Assembly: GCF_000812565.1 (NCBI RefSeq)
Contig: NZ_JTAM01000072.1
Location: 1-60,678, forward strand
Direction of reading: 5' to 3'
From: Flammeovirga sp. OC4
GTDB lineage: Bacteria; Bacteroidota; Bacteroidia; Cytophagales; Flammeovirgaceae
DNA length: 60,678 nucleotides
Each line of letters starts with the position of its first letter. Within the stretch, counting starts at the first letter, position 1. The notes under the pieces are model-generated. The model saw only the letters and a list, made by a program, of their open reading frames with translations, searched no databases and had not been told where the DNA came from. Below, piece after piece: positions 53,404 to 60,678 of the stretch. Position numbers and translations under genes: made by a program.

Positions 53404-55209
53404 ATGGATTATAAAGAAGAGTTGATGAAGGTTGTCAAGAACCTTCCCCTTCAGCCAGGAGTTTATAAGTACCTCAATGAGGAAGGGAAAATCATCTACA
53501 TAGGAAAAGCAAAAAAACTGAAAAACAGAGTTTCTTCTTATTTTCTGAAACAAGCCGGTATGAATCGTAAAACCAAAAGGTTAGTTTCTGAAATTAGGGG
53601 GATAGAATATACAGTAGTAGACTCTGAATATGACGCACTTTTATTAGAGAATAATCTTATCAAAAAGAATCAGCCCAAGTATAATATTCTTTTGAAAGAT
53701 GATAAAACCTATCCATATATCTGTGTTACAAAAGAAAGGTTTCCTAGAGTTTTTTCCACAAGAAATACATCAGATAAAAGGCATCGTTATTTTGGGCCTT
53801 ACCCCAATGGGAGAGCAATGTCTGCTTTGTTAGATCTTTTCAAGCAACTTTATAAGATAAGAAACTGTACTTATAATCTTTCGGAGGAAAATGTAGCAGC
53901 GGCTAAATACTCAGTTTGTTTGGAATACCATATCAACAATTGTCTAGGACCTTGTGAGGGAAAACAAACCGAGGAGAGTTATAATGAAGATATTAAGCAA
54001 ATTCTTAATATTTTGAAGGGCAATCTGAGTGTTGCTAGAGAGTATTTTACTCAGAAAATGGAAGAAGCAGTTGCCGCTTTAGCTTTTGAAGAAGCAAATA
54101 CTTGGAAGCAAAAACTAGAATTGATCACAAATTACCAATCGAAGTCACTTGTTGTTTCCCCTACTTTAAAAGAAATAGAAGTATATGCGATTATTTCTGA
54201 TGAGCGTTTTGCTTACGTCAATTTCATTAAAATCATGAATGGGGGGATCATCTATGCAGAATCTAATCAAATTACAAAAAGGATGGATGAGGATGATGAA
54301 GAAATTCTTCTCCAGGCAATAATGGATTTCAGAGAGAGGTATAAAACATCAACTCGCAAAATATATACGAATATTGAAATCACTTCTTTTGATGAGGAAG
54401 ATGACCGAATGGAATTTTCAGTTCCGAAAATTGGAGATGGAAAAAAACTTATTCAACTGTCTTTCAAAAACGCAATGTATTTCAAGCGTGAAAGAGAAAC
54501 TTCAAGAGGAGAGATCAGTGATAAGAAAAGTAATTACCAGACATTACTACAGTTAAAAAGCGAATTGCAACTCAAAGAGGTGCCTGTACATATCGAATGT
54601 TTTGATAACTCAAATATTCAAGGCACTAATCCTGTTTCTGCTTGTGTAGTATTCAAAGATGGTAAACCATCCAAAAAAGATTATAGACACTTTCATGTAA
54701 AAACAGTAGAGGGGCCAGATGATTTTGCATCTATGGAAGAAGCGGTATATCGCCGTTATAAAAGGTTGTTAGAAGAGAGGCAAAAGCTTCCTCAATTGGT
54801 TATTATTGATGGAGGAAAAGGACAATTAAGCTCGGCTTGTGAAGCACTCAAAAGTTTAGGACTTTATGGAAAACTACCAATTATTGGTATCGCAAAGAAG
54901 CTTGAGGAGATATTTTTCCCTGAGGACCCAATTCCATTACATTTAAGTAAAAAATCAAGATCGCTTCAATTAGTGCAGCGATTAAGAGATGAAGCACACC
55001 GTTTTGGTATTACATTTCATAGGAATTTGAGAAGTAAAGGAAGTATTCATTCTAAATTAGAAGATATACCTGGAGTAGGCCCCAATACCATTCAGAAGCT
55101 CTTGAAACATTATAAGACAATTACGAATATTAAAGCGGCTCCTGTGGAGGAATTGGCAGATTTAATTGGGAATAGTAAAGCACAAAAAGTAAAGGATGGA
55201 TTGTCCTAA
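53404..55209 (+). CDS. uvrC: Excinuclease ABC subunit C
   Basis: A 601-residue nucleotide-excision-repair nuclease making both incisions with UvrB. The N-terminal GIY-YIG nuclease has 'GVYKYLNEEGKIIYIGKAKK' (about 19-38). A UvrB-binding UVR region with 'QKMEEAVAALAFEEANTWKQ' follows at about 215-240. The RNase H-like C-terminal nuclease has 'ECFDNSNIQGTNPVSACVVF' and 'LVIIDGGKGQLSSA'. Helix-hairpin-helix motifs end the protein ('LEDIPGVGPNTIQKLLKHYK'). The length is normal. Confidence 0.98.
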   Translation: MDYKEELMKVVKNLPLQPGVYKYLNEEGKIIYIGKAKKLKNRVSSYFLKQAGMNRKTKRLVSEIRGIEYTVVDSEYDALLLENNLIKKNQPKYNILLKDDKTYPYICVTKERFPRVFSTRNTSDKRHRYFGPYPNGRAMSALLDLFKQLYKIRNCTYNLSEENVAAAKYSVCLEYHINNCLGPCEGKQTEESYNEDIKQILNILKGNLSVAREYFTQKMEEAVAALAFEEANTWKQKLELITNYQSKSLVVSPTLKEIEVYAIISDERFAYVNFIKIMNGGIIYAESNQITKRMDEDDEEILLQAIMDFRERYKTSTRKIYTNIEITSFDEEDDRMEFSVPKIGDGKKLIQLSFKNAMYFKRERETSRGEISDKKSNYQTLLQLKSELQLKEVPVHIECFDNSNIQGTNPVSACVVFKDGKPSKKDYRHFHVKTVEGPDDFASMEEAVYRRYKRLLEERQKLPQLVIIDGGKGQLSSACEALKSLGLYGKLPIIGIAKKLEEIFFPEDPIPLHLSKKSRSLQLVQRLRDEAHRFGITFHRNLRSKGSIHSKLEDIPGVGPNTIQKLLKHYKTITNIKAAPVEELADLIGNSKAQKVKDGLS

Positions 55210-55214
55210 AATAT

Positions 55215-55249
55215 TTACGGCTATTACTTCATTTAAGTAATAGCCGTAA
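55215..55249. terminator. Bidirectional terminator between uvrC and the potassium channel
   Basis: TTACGGCTATTACTT (55215-55229) and AAGTAATAGCCGTAA (55235-55249) are a perfect 15-bp stem with a 5-nt loop between two convergent genes. Confidence 0.85.
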
Positions 55250-55258
55250 TTATTAAAG

Positions 55259-56230
55259 TTATTTTTTCTCTTCTTTGGACGGAAGCTTATCCGTTAAATG
55301 GATATCTTTTACACTAAGAATGATATCCCCCGATTCATCAACATGAAAGTTTCTAACGAACCTTCTACCTTCCACAAAATCTGTCGCAAAATAAGAGTGG
55401 TAGGTATAAGTATCTTGCCCAAAAGTTTCATCAAAGCCTTTTAATACAATAAGGATTTCTCCATTTTGATGGATCAAATCATCTAATGTTAAATTATAGA
55501 GAGGACTTTTTTCATCAATCATATGTACAATGGTCCATGAAAGAGGCATAAACATAATGTTAGACCTTTCTAAGGAAATATCATAAAACTGTCTTCTAAA
55601 TACTTCATTACCGTTTGTATCCGTTTGTTTTTTTTGAATGGAAACATAAACAGATGCCTCAAGGTTAAGTAAAGTGTTTGCTCTACTGTTGGTCACTCTA
55701 AATTGTAAACAATCTTTGTCAGTATCCTTGAATTTTGTCAATAAAGCATTCTTTGAGAAGACAATTTTGGAAATAGGTCTTGAAAAACGACCGTAAAGAA
55801 TACCGGTAGAAAAAGCAGATAAAAGTAATCCGTTAAAAGCTTCTAAACTTGCAATTAAACTAATGGCATGACTTTGAGGAGACATTGCTCCATACCCCAC
55901 TGTTGTGAAAGTTTGTACACTGAAGAAAAAAGCTTGTACAAATTCATCCCATATACTATTGGTTTGGAAAACACCCGTGATGTGCTCTACTCCACAAGCC
56001 ATATATAAGAATGCATAGATCACATTTGTAGCAACAATTACACTCCCAATCACTGTGATAAAAGGAAGCCAATTAATCGTAATCAACCAATGGTAAGCAT
56101 CGCGTACAAAGTTGGCAGTGCCGATTCTTTTTACATTAAAACTACCATCAGGATTAATAATACGCTTAGTTTCATGTTCATATTGAACACCAACGCCAGG
56201 GTCTTGAATTTTTGAAGTTTTATCAGACAT
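55259..56230 (-). CDS. Inward-rectifier type potassium channel (KirBac-like)
   Basis: A 323-residue inner-membrane channel. Two membrane helices (about 55-80 and 120-145) flank a pore loop with the selectivity filter TTVGYG at residues 109-114 ('SVQTFTTVGYGAMSPQ'). A long cytoplasmic C-terminal immunoglobulin-like domain follows ('LQFRVTNSRANTLLNLEASV', 'LYNLTLDDLIHQNGEILIVL'), as in KirBac proteins. It starts 14 bases after the aldo/keto reductase gene, in one operon. Confidence 0.93.
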   Translation of the reverse strand: MSDKTSKIQDPGVGVQYEHETKRIINPDGSFNVKRIGTANFVRDAYHWLITINWLPFITVIGSVIVATNVIYAFLYMACGVEHITGVFQTNSIWDEFVQAFFFSVQTFTTVGYGAMSPQSHAISLIASLEAFNGLLLSAFSTGILYGRFSRPISKIVFSKNALLTKFKDTDKDCLQFRVTNSRANTLLNLEASVYVSIQKKQTDTNGNEVFRRQFYDISLERSNIMFMPLSWTIVHMIDEKSPLYNLTLDDLIHQNGEILIVLKGFDETFGQDTYTYHSYFATDFVEGRRFVRNFHVDESGDIILSVKDIHLTDKLPSKEEKK

Positions 56231-56244
56231 ACTATTTATTTCAC

Positions 56245-57102
56245 CTAGGCTACCTCATGACCTTCAGCAGCCTCTAATATTCTAAACCAATCTTCTCTCT
56301 CTAATTTTACATTCATTGCTTTTGCAGCATCTACAATACGGTTAGCTTTTGTTGTACCAAGAACTGGAACAATCGCTGTAGGATGTGTAAGGTGCCATGC
56401 GAAAATGGTTTGGTCGATACCAAGATTATATTTCTCCCCAACTTCTTGTACAACTTTCTTCAGGTGTAGAATTTCAGGTGAAGATTCTGTAAATATTCTA
56501 CCATTTCCTAAAGGTGACCATGCCATAGGTTGAATATTATTTTTCAAGCAATTATCCAATGATCCATCATAAAGTGCCTTTGTTTGAAGTGGCGAGATTT
56601 CAATTTGATTAATGCTCAAAGGAAATTCCTTTTGTAGCATATCTACTTGATGAGGCAAAAAGTTACTTACCCCAAAAGCTTTCACCTTACCCTCTTTTTG
56701 TAAAGAAGTAAAAGCTTCAGCCACTTCAGCAGGATTTAATAAAGGATCAGGTCTATGGATCAATAAATAATCAATCACTTCAACTCCTAATACTTTAAGA
56801 GAGTTTTCTGCAGACTGAATAATGTGGCTCGCACTTGTGTCATAAGACTTGATTTGATGGTGTGGTCTGTTAGGTGTAATCAATTTTATACCACACTTAG
56901 TTACGATCTTAAGTTTCTGTTGCAAATCAGGCTTTAAAGCAAGTGCTTTACCAAATTGTTCTTCAATCGTATAACCTCCATATATATCAGCATGATCAAA
57001 GGTATCTATACCGTTGTCAATACTTGTTTCAATTAACTTTAGAATTTCTTGAGAACTAAGTGCACCCCAGTTCCAAACACCGGTTACAATTTTTGAGATC
57101 AT
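56245..57102 (-). CDS. Aldo/keto reductase
   Basis: A 285-residue NADPH-dependent oxidoreductase. Its TIM barrel carries the catalytic Asp and Tyr in 'GIDTFDHADIYGGYTIEEQF', Lys in 'KIVTKCGIKL' and His in 'VIDYLLIHRPDPLLNPAEVA'. The cofactor end has 'PVLGTTKANRIVDAAKAM'. It resembles E. coli YdhF. Its substrate is not predictable, and its place upstream of a K+ channel gene may be fortuitous. Confidence 0.92.
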   Translation of the reverse strand: MISKIVTGVWNWGALSSQEILKLIETSIDNGIDTFDHADIYGGYTIEEQFGKALALKPDLQQKLKIVTKCGIKLITPNRPHHQIKSYDTSASHIIQSAENSLKVLGVEVIDYLLIHRPDPLLNPAEVAEAFTSLQKEGKVKAFGVSNFLPHQVDMLQKEFPLSINQIEISPLQTKALYDGSLDNCLKNNIQPMAWSPLGNGRIFTESSPEILHLKKVVQEVGEKYNLGIDQTIFAWHLTHPTAIVPVLGTTKANRIVDAAKAMNVKLEREDWFRILEAAEGHEVA

Positions 57103-57205
57103 TTGTTTTTTTTTATTTTAGTATATAAAATTAATAATATCGGAAATAACTAACCGTTTCTCGTAGAAAAAGCTTCTACTTATGAGTAACTAATATAATT
57201 ACGCT

Positions 57206-60118
57206 ATGTATAAAGAGACTTTCCTTAATTTAATAGAGAAAGACAAAAATATTCCTTTTTTTATAATTGAAAAAGAGAATTATTCTTTCTTAGAAAGTCA
57301 CAAAACCCAAATGATTTTAGGTATTGAATATCCGGAAGGAGATGAGATAATTAATTTTTTTGAGTTTTGTCCAAGGGAGTGGCATGGCATTTTTAGAGGT
57401 ACTTTTCTAGAATTAGAACAACTGAACTATGGTGCATCATTAGAGCAGAAGCTATATTATGAAAACGGCACCTATCAGAAAATAGAAATCATCAATGATA
57501 AGAAAGCCTTTATCATTAAAAAAAAAGAAGAAGATTTAAACCATAATGTTTCATTTTTAAAGTTAACCAATCATCTTTTATTAAAGCATTCAGATGATGC
57601 TATTTTCATCATTGACAAAAACTTTAAGGTATTATTTTACAATAATGCATCAAAAGCTTTAGGGAGAAGATTATTAGGTAAGGTAGAGGATATAGGCTCC
57701 AAAATGCATTATTTCTTAGAAAAGTATGAACGATTAAAAATCGGAGTTCATAAAGCATTTAATGGAGAGGAATTTCAATCTGAGTTATCTTATTATTTAC
57801 ATTCTGGCGAACAAGTTTTTCTCAAAACACATTACCAACCTATTTATTTACAAGGACAAGAAGTTGAAGCTTGTCTGATTAGAAGTAAAGATGTCACCAC
57901 TCGTTCTACAGTAGAAGAGATGTTTAGTTCTATGCTGGAACAGAGCAATATTGGCTATTCGATCATAGATACTGATTTTAAAATTGTAAAAATCAACAAG
58001 TACCTGAGAGATTTATTACAGTACTCGGAGCTTGAAATTATAGGGGAAAAATTTACAGAGTTCATCCATCCTTCTTTAAGAGCTCATTTTCTGGAAGAAT
58101 TTCAGCTTATTCTATCTTCTAGTGAAGTAGAATCTCCTCACAAGCTTTTCATTGATTTAAGATCAAAATATGGTACAGCTTTACTTTTTGAGGTACAAAC
58201 TAGAAAGGTAAAGATATCAGAAAGAAGATTTGCTGTTTTTGCTACTCTTAAAAATGTTACTCAAAAAGAGCAGAACAATCAGATGCTAAAGGAGATGCAA
58301 CGATTGATCAAAGCTTGTGGTTGGGTATATGACCGTTTTTCTAAAACAATGAATGTAACAGAGGAAGTGGCTCAGGTAATAGGTATTTCACAAGAATTTA
58401 TCTACAAAAATCCGACGGCTTTGCTGAGTATGTGTGATGAAAGATCTTATCTGAAAGCGAAAAAAGAACTGCTAAAATCCTATAAGACACAATCCGATTT
58501 TGACCTAGAGTTATTAATCAGAGGAAAATATAGAGGTGAACAATGGGTACGGCTGACAGGAAGGCCAATCATTAGACACAATAGGGTAGTAGGTCTTTAT
58601 GGAGGGATTCAAGATATTACTCAGCAAAAGAAACAATTAGGACTCTTAGAAAGAAATGAAACCTACATTGATGAAATACAAAGGGTAACACATGTGGGAA
58701 ATTGGGTATATGAACCTCGTGAAGAGCGTTATTATTGGTCTGACCATTTATATACACTTTTGAACTTAGATAAATCAAAAGGTATACCTTCTACTAAAAC
58801 ACAACTAAATTATATTGATAAGCATTACCGTATAGTTTTTAGGGAAGCGGTTAAACGTCTTTCAATATTACATAAACCTATTGACCTTGATATAAAATGT
58901 AGTGGACAACTATTAAATGCGACACAATTAGAATTCTTGAATATTCAAGGAAGAGCGATTTATGATCAATTAGGAAATCTTTTACGTTTTGTGGGAGCTG
59001 TCACGGATATTACAGAAAGGAAAAGAAAAGAAGAATTAAGCAAGAGTAAAAAGATCTGGCTTAAATCAATGATTAACGCTGCTAAAGATAGTTTTATTGC
59101 TGAGTTTTCGGGCAGGGTAGTCAATTATAATAAAGGGCTACAACGTTTACTAGGGTTTAGTAATTACTTTGATTTAAGGGGGAAAGTATTTTTAGACTTC
59201 TTTCATGAAAGAGATCATAATAGAATATTGGAGTATAGGAACAACTGTCGCATTGGAGATGTATCTAATCCTTCAAAAATAGAAGTTCAAATGAGAAGGA
59301 GAGATTCTTCTTACGTAGATGTAGAGTTAAGTGCAAACCTAGCAAAGATCCAAGGTAAACTATATACAATTTTTAATGCTCATGATATCACTAAAAGAAA
59401 AGAATATGAGCAGGGGCTGATTGCAAAAAATAAAGAACTAAAGGAAACCAATAAGGAACTAGATCGATTTTTATACAGTACTACTCATGACTTGAAAGGT
59501 CCAGTGACTTCTTTAAAAGGATTATTAAACCTTGCTTATAAAGAGAAGCCAGAAGAAGTGATGAGAATATACCTTCCAATGATGAATAAAAATGTGGATA
59601 GAGTATTGGATTTGATTAAGGACTTTGGTGAATTTTTACGAAACAATAGACAAAACTTAGAACCTAAATCCATCGACCTTTTTGAGGAATTGAAGTTAAT
59701 CATTGATAGTCATCAATTTCATTTAAGTAATGACTTTGTTATCAACTTAGATATCTCCACGAGCAAACGATTTGTTTCAGATAGAATACGATTAAGAAGT
59801 ATTCTAACCAACCTCTTTACCAATAGTGTGAAGTATAGTGATGCTGATAAAGGGTATAAGTTCTTAAACATTGTAATCAAAGACCATTTGAATGGTATCG
59901 AAATTCAATTTGAGGATAATGGAGAAGGAATTTCGCAAAGTGATCAATCAAAAGTCTTCGATATGTTTTATAGAGCATCTGAATATAAAGAAGGAACAGG
60001 GTTAGGACTCTTTATTGTCAAAGAAGCTGTAGAAATATTGGGTGGTGAAATAGAGCTAAATTCAGAAAAAGGACTAGGGTGTAATATAAAAGTATACTTG
60101 CCTGCATTAAATAGATAA
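57206..60118 (+). CDS. Multi-PAS sensor histidine kinase
   Basis: A 970-residue cytoplasmic protein without membrane segments. After a unique N-terminal region (about 1-125), five PAS-like modules can be placed near 130, 240, 365, 490 and 620 ('DDAIFIIDKNFKVLFYNNAS', 'SNIGYSIIDTDFKIVKINKY' and others), several with PAC-type 'DITERKRKEE' ends. The HisKA domain has the phosphoacceptor His761 in 'STTHDLKGPVTSLKGLL'. The HATPase domain has the N box 'NLFTNSVKYS' and G boxes 'DNGEGIS' and 'GTGLGLFIVKEA'. There is no receiver domain and no response regulator nearby, so it is an orphan kinase. Confidence 0.93.
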   Translation: MYKETFLNLIEKDKNIPFFIIEKENYSFLESHKTQMILGIEYPEGDEIINFFEFCPREWHGIFRGTFLELEQLNYGASLEQKLYYENGTYQKIEIINDKKAFIIKKKEEDLNHNVSFLKLTNHLLLKHSDDAIFIIDKNFKVLFYNNASKALGRRLLGKVEDIGSKMHYFLEKYERLKIGVHKAFNGEEFQSELSYYLHSGEQVFLKTHYQPIYLQGQEVEACLIRSKDVTTRSTVEEMFSSMLEQSNIGYSIIDTDFKIVKINKYLRDLLQYSELEIIGEKFTEFIHPSLRAHFLEEFQLILSSSEVESPHKLFIDLRSKYGTALLFEVQTRKVKISERRFAVFATLKNVTQKEQNNQMLKEMQRLIKACGWVYDRFSKTMNVTEEVAQVIGISQEFIYKNPTALLSMCDERSYLKAKKELLKSYKTQSDFDLELLIRGKYRGEQWVRLTGRPIIRHNRVVGLYGGIQDITQQKKQLGLLERNETYIDEIQRVTHVGNWVYEPREERYYWSDHLYTLLNLDKSKGIPSTKTQLNYIDKHYRIVFREAVKRLSILHKPIDLDIKCSGQLLNATQLEFLNIQGRAIYDQLGNLLRFVGAVTDITERKRKEELSKSKKIWLKSMINAAKDSFIAEFSGRVVNYNKGLQRLLGFSNYFDLRGKVFLDFFHERDHNRILEYRNNCRIGDVSNPSKIEVQMRRRDSSYVDVELSANLAKIQGKLYTIFNAHDITKRKEYEQGLIAKNKELKETNKELDRFLYSTTHDLKGPVTSLKGLLNLAYKEKPEEVMRIYLPMMNKNVDRVLDLIKDFGEFLRNNRQNLEPKSIDLFEELKLIIDSHQFHLSNDFVINLDISTSKRFVSDRIRLRSILTNLFTNSVKYSDADKGYKFLNIVIKDHLNGIEIQFEDNGEGISQSDQSKVFDMFYRASEYKEGTGLGLFIVKEAVEILGGEIELNSEKGLGCNIKVYLPALNR

Positions 60119-60190
60119 CTTTAAGGGTCTGTTTATTAGTGGGGTGTGTTTTTATTTACTTTCCTTTAAAATATTTTTATTGGTTATCCC
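60119..60190. other. Intergenic region after the kinase gene
   Basis: The kinase stop is followed by about 70 bases with no obvious terminator before P1 of the rRNA promoter array. Confidence 0.4.
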
Positions 60191-60242
60191 TTGCATTTTC
60201 AAAACAAGCTCTTACCTTTGCACTCGCTTTTGAACGGAAAGC
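60191..60242 (+). promoter_or_regulatory. rRNA-operon promoter P1 with 5' hairpin
   Basis: TTG (60191-60193), 19-base spacer, TACCTTTG (60213-60220), then CACTC. A hairpin GCTTTT/GAAAGC (60226-60231 with 60237-60242) begins six bases after the element, near the expected transcript start. Confidence 0.82.
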
Positions 60243-60348
60243 CAACAAAAACATGATGTAAAAGAAGAATTTTTTGATGACGCAATTCTTTGTGTCAGAG
60301 TAAAATTGAGCAATGGAAATTAAGTTTCTAAATAAAACAAAATAAGCA

Positions 60349-60399
60349 TTGCAAATTAAAAAACTCTTTTTACCTTTGCACTCGCCTTTAACGAAAGGC
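60349..60399 (+). promoter_or_regulatory. rRNA-operon promoter P2 with 5' hairpin
   Basis: TTG (60349-60351), 19-base spacer, TACCTTTG (60371-60378), then CACTC and a perfect hairpin GCCTTT/AAAGGC (60384-60389 with 60394-60399). Confidence 0.83.
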
Positions 60400-60488
60400 T
60401 TTAAAAGCTTCTCTTTTGAAGTTGAAAATACAGAGTGTTTCAGGTTTAAAAATCAATAAAAAAAACTTCAAAAATTTTTGAAAAAAGA

Positions 60489-60542
60489 TTTGGAAGTTAA
60501 AATAAAAAGTTCTTACCTTTGCACTCGCTTCTGAAAAGAAGT
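60489..60542 (+). promoter_or_regulatory. rRNA-operon promoter P3 with 5' hairpin
   Basis: TTTG (60489-60492), 21-base spacer, TACCTTTG (60514-60521), then CACTC and a hairpin GCTTCT/AGAAGT (60527-60532 with 60537-60542). Confidence 0.82.
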
Positions 60543-60678
60543 AGCGTTAAACAACGGTTTAATGTAGCGATAAACTTAAATGTTTGTCGAAAATAAAAAT
60601 CTGGAAAACAGATCATTGAGCAACAGCTCAAACGTTCTTTAATGTATTGAAAAGTAATTATAAGATCAGCGAAAGCGG
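60543..60678 (+). other. Probable rRNA-operon leader with antitermination-like elements; 16S beyond the window
   Basis: TTGAGC-AACA-GCTCAA (60616-60631) is a perfect small hairpin followed by GTTCTTT (60634-60640), which resembles the boxA antiterminator element preceding 16S genes. The 'GTTCTTTAATGTATTG' pattern is typical of Bacteroidota rRNA leaders. The 16S gene itself is not in the window. Confidence 0.72.

Noticed and set aside
60119-60678. Partial 16S rRNA at the window end
   Set aside because: The last bases resemble the leader (boxA-like GTTCTTT) but the conserved 16S start sequence is not reached.

Overview
The window is AT-rich DNA from a member of the Bacteroidota. The evidence is four SusC/SusD pairs, GWxTD and PKD-like surface proteins, promoters of the TTG-N19-TAnnTTTG type and almost no Shine-Dalgarno signal. 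The gene set suggests a marine Cytophagales, perhaps near Flammeovirga; that placement is inference.

Layout. (1) About 0.1-1.1 kb: a membrane-anchored HExxH protein. (2) About 1.6-8.7 kb: a peptide-bacteriocin-like export cassette. It has an HlyD adaptor, an ABC exporter with a C39 leader peptidase, a small HTH protein, a TolC-type outer-membrane channel, two unannotated precursor genes with double-glycine leaders, a third tiny ORF resembling the mature part of the second precursor but lacking a leader, and two membrane proteins with protease motifs (HEVIH; CPBP EExxxR). (3) About 8.9-14.2 kb: two secreted amidohydrolase-fold proteins on the minus strand and a TIGR01777 epimerase. (4) About 15.3-35.7 kb: four tandem SusC/SusD uptake pairs with no enzymes or regulators, in an A-B-B-A order by subfamily. 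(5) About 35.9-57.1 kb: mainly housekeeping genes: guaA, a TrmH-type methyltransferase with an ArsR-like regulator, hemC-nuoB-nuoC, rdgB, a YrdC/Sua5 protein, a UXS-type epimerase, lipB-aroA, marC-type, GWxTD, hisB, a transglycosylase, uvrC, a Kir-type K+ channel and an aldo/keto reductase. (6) 57.2-60.1 kb: a multi-PAS histidine kinase. (7) 60.18-60.68 kb: three tandem strong promoters and a leader typical of an rRNA operon whose 16S gene lies beyond the window.

How the parts work together. The cassette encodes all three envelope layers of a type I secretion machine plus its likely cargo; the C39 domain should cleave the cargo after Gly-Gly. Both precursors carry GxxxG motifs as in two-peptide (class IIb) bacteriocins. 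The Sus pairs probably import different oligomers or peptides, and three share a similar 5' leader. The rest is a mosaic of short operons separated by strong, often bidirectional, terminators. Other points of interest are a probable small RNA before hemC, a repeated REP-like palindrome, an operator over the ArsR promoter, a transglycosylase with Asp at the usual catalytic Glu position, and 5'-end hairpins conserved in position across the three rRNA promoters.
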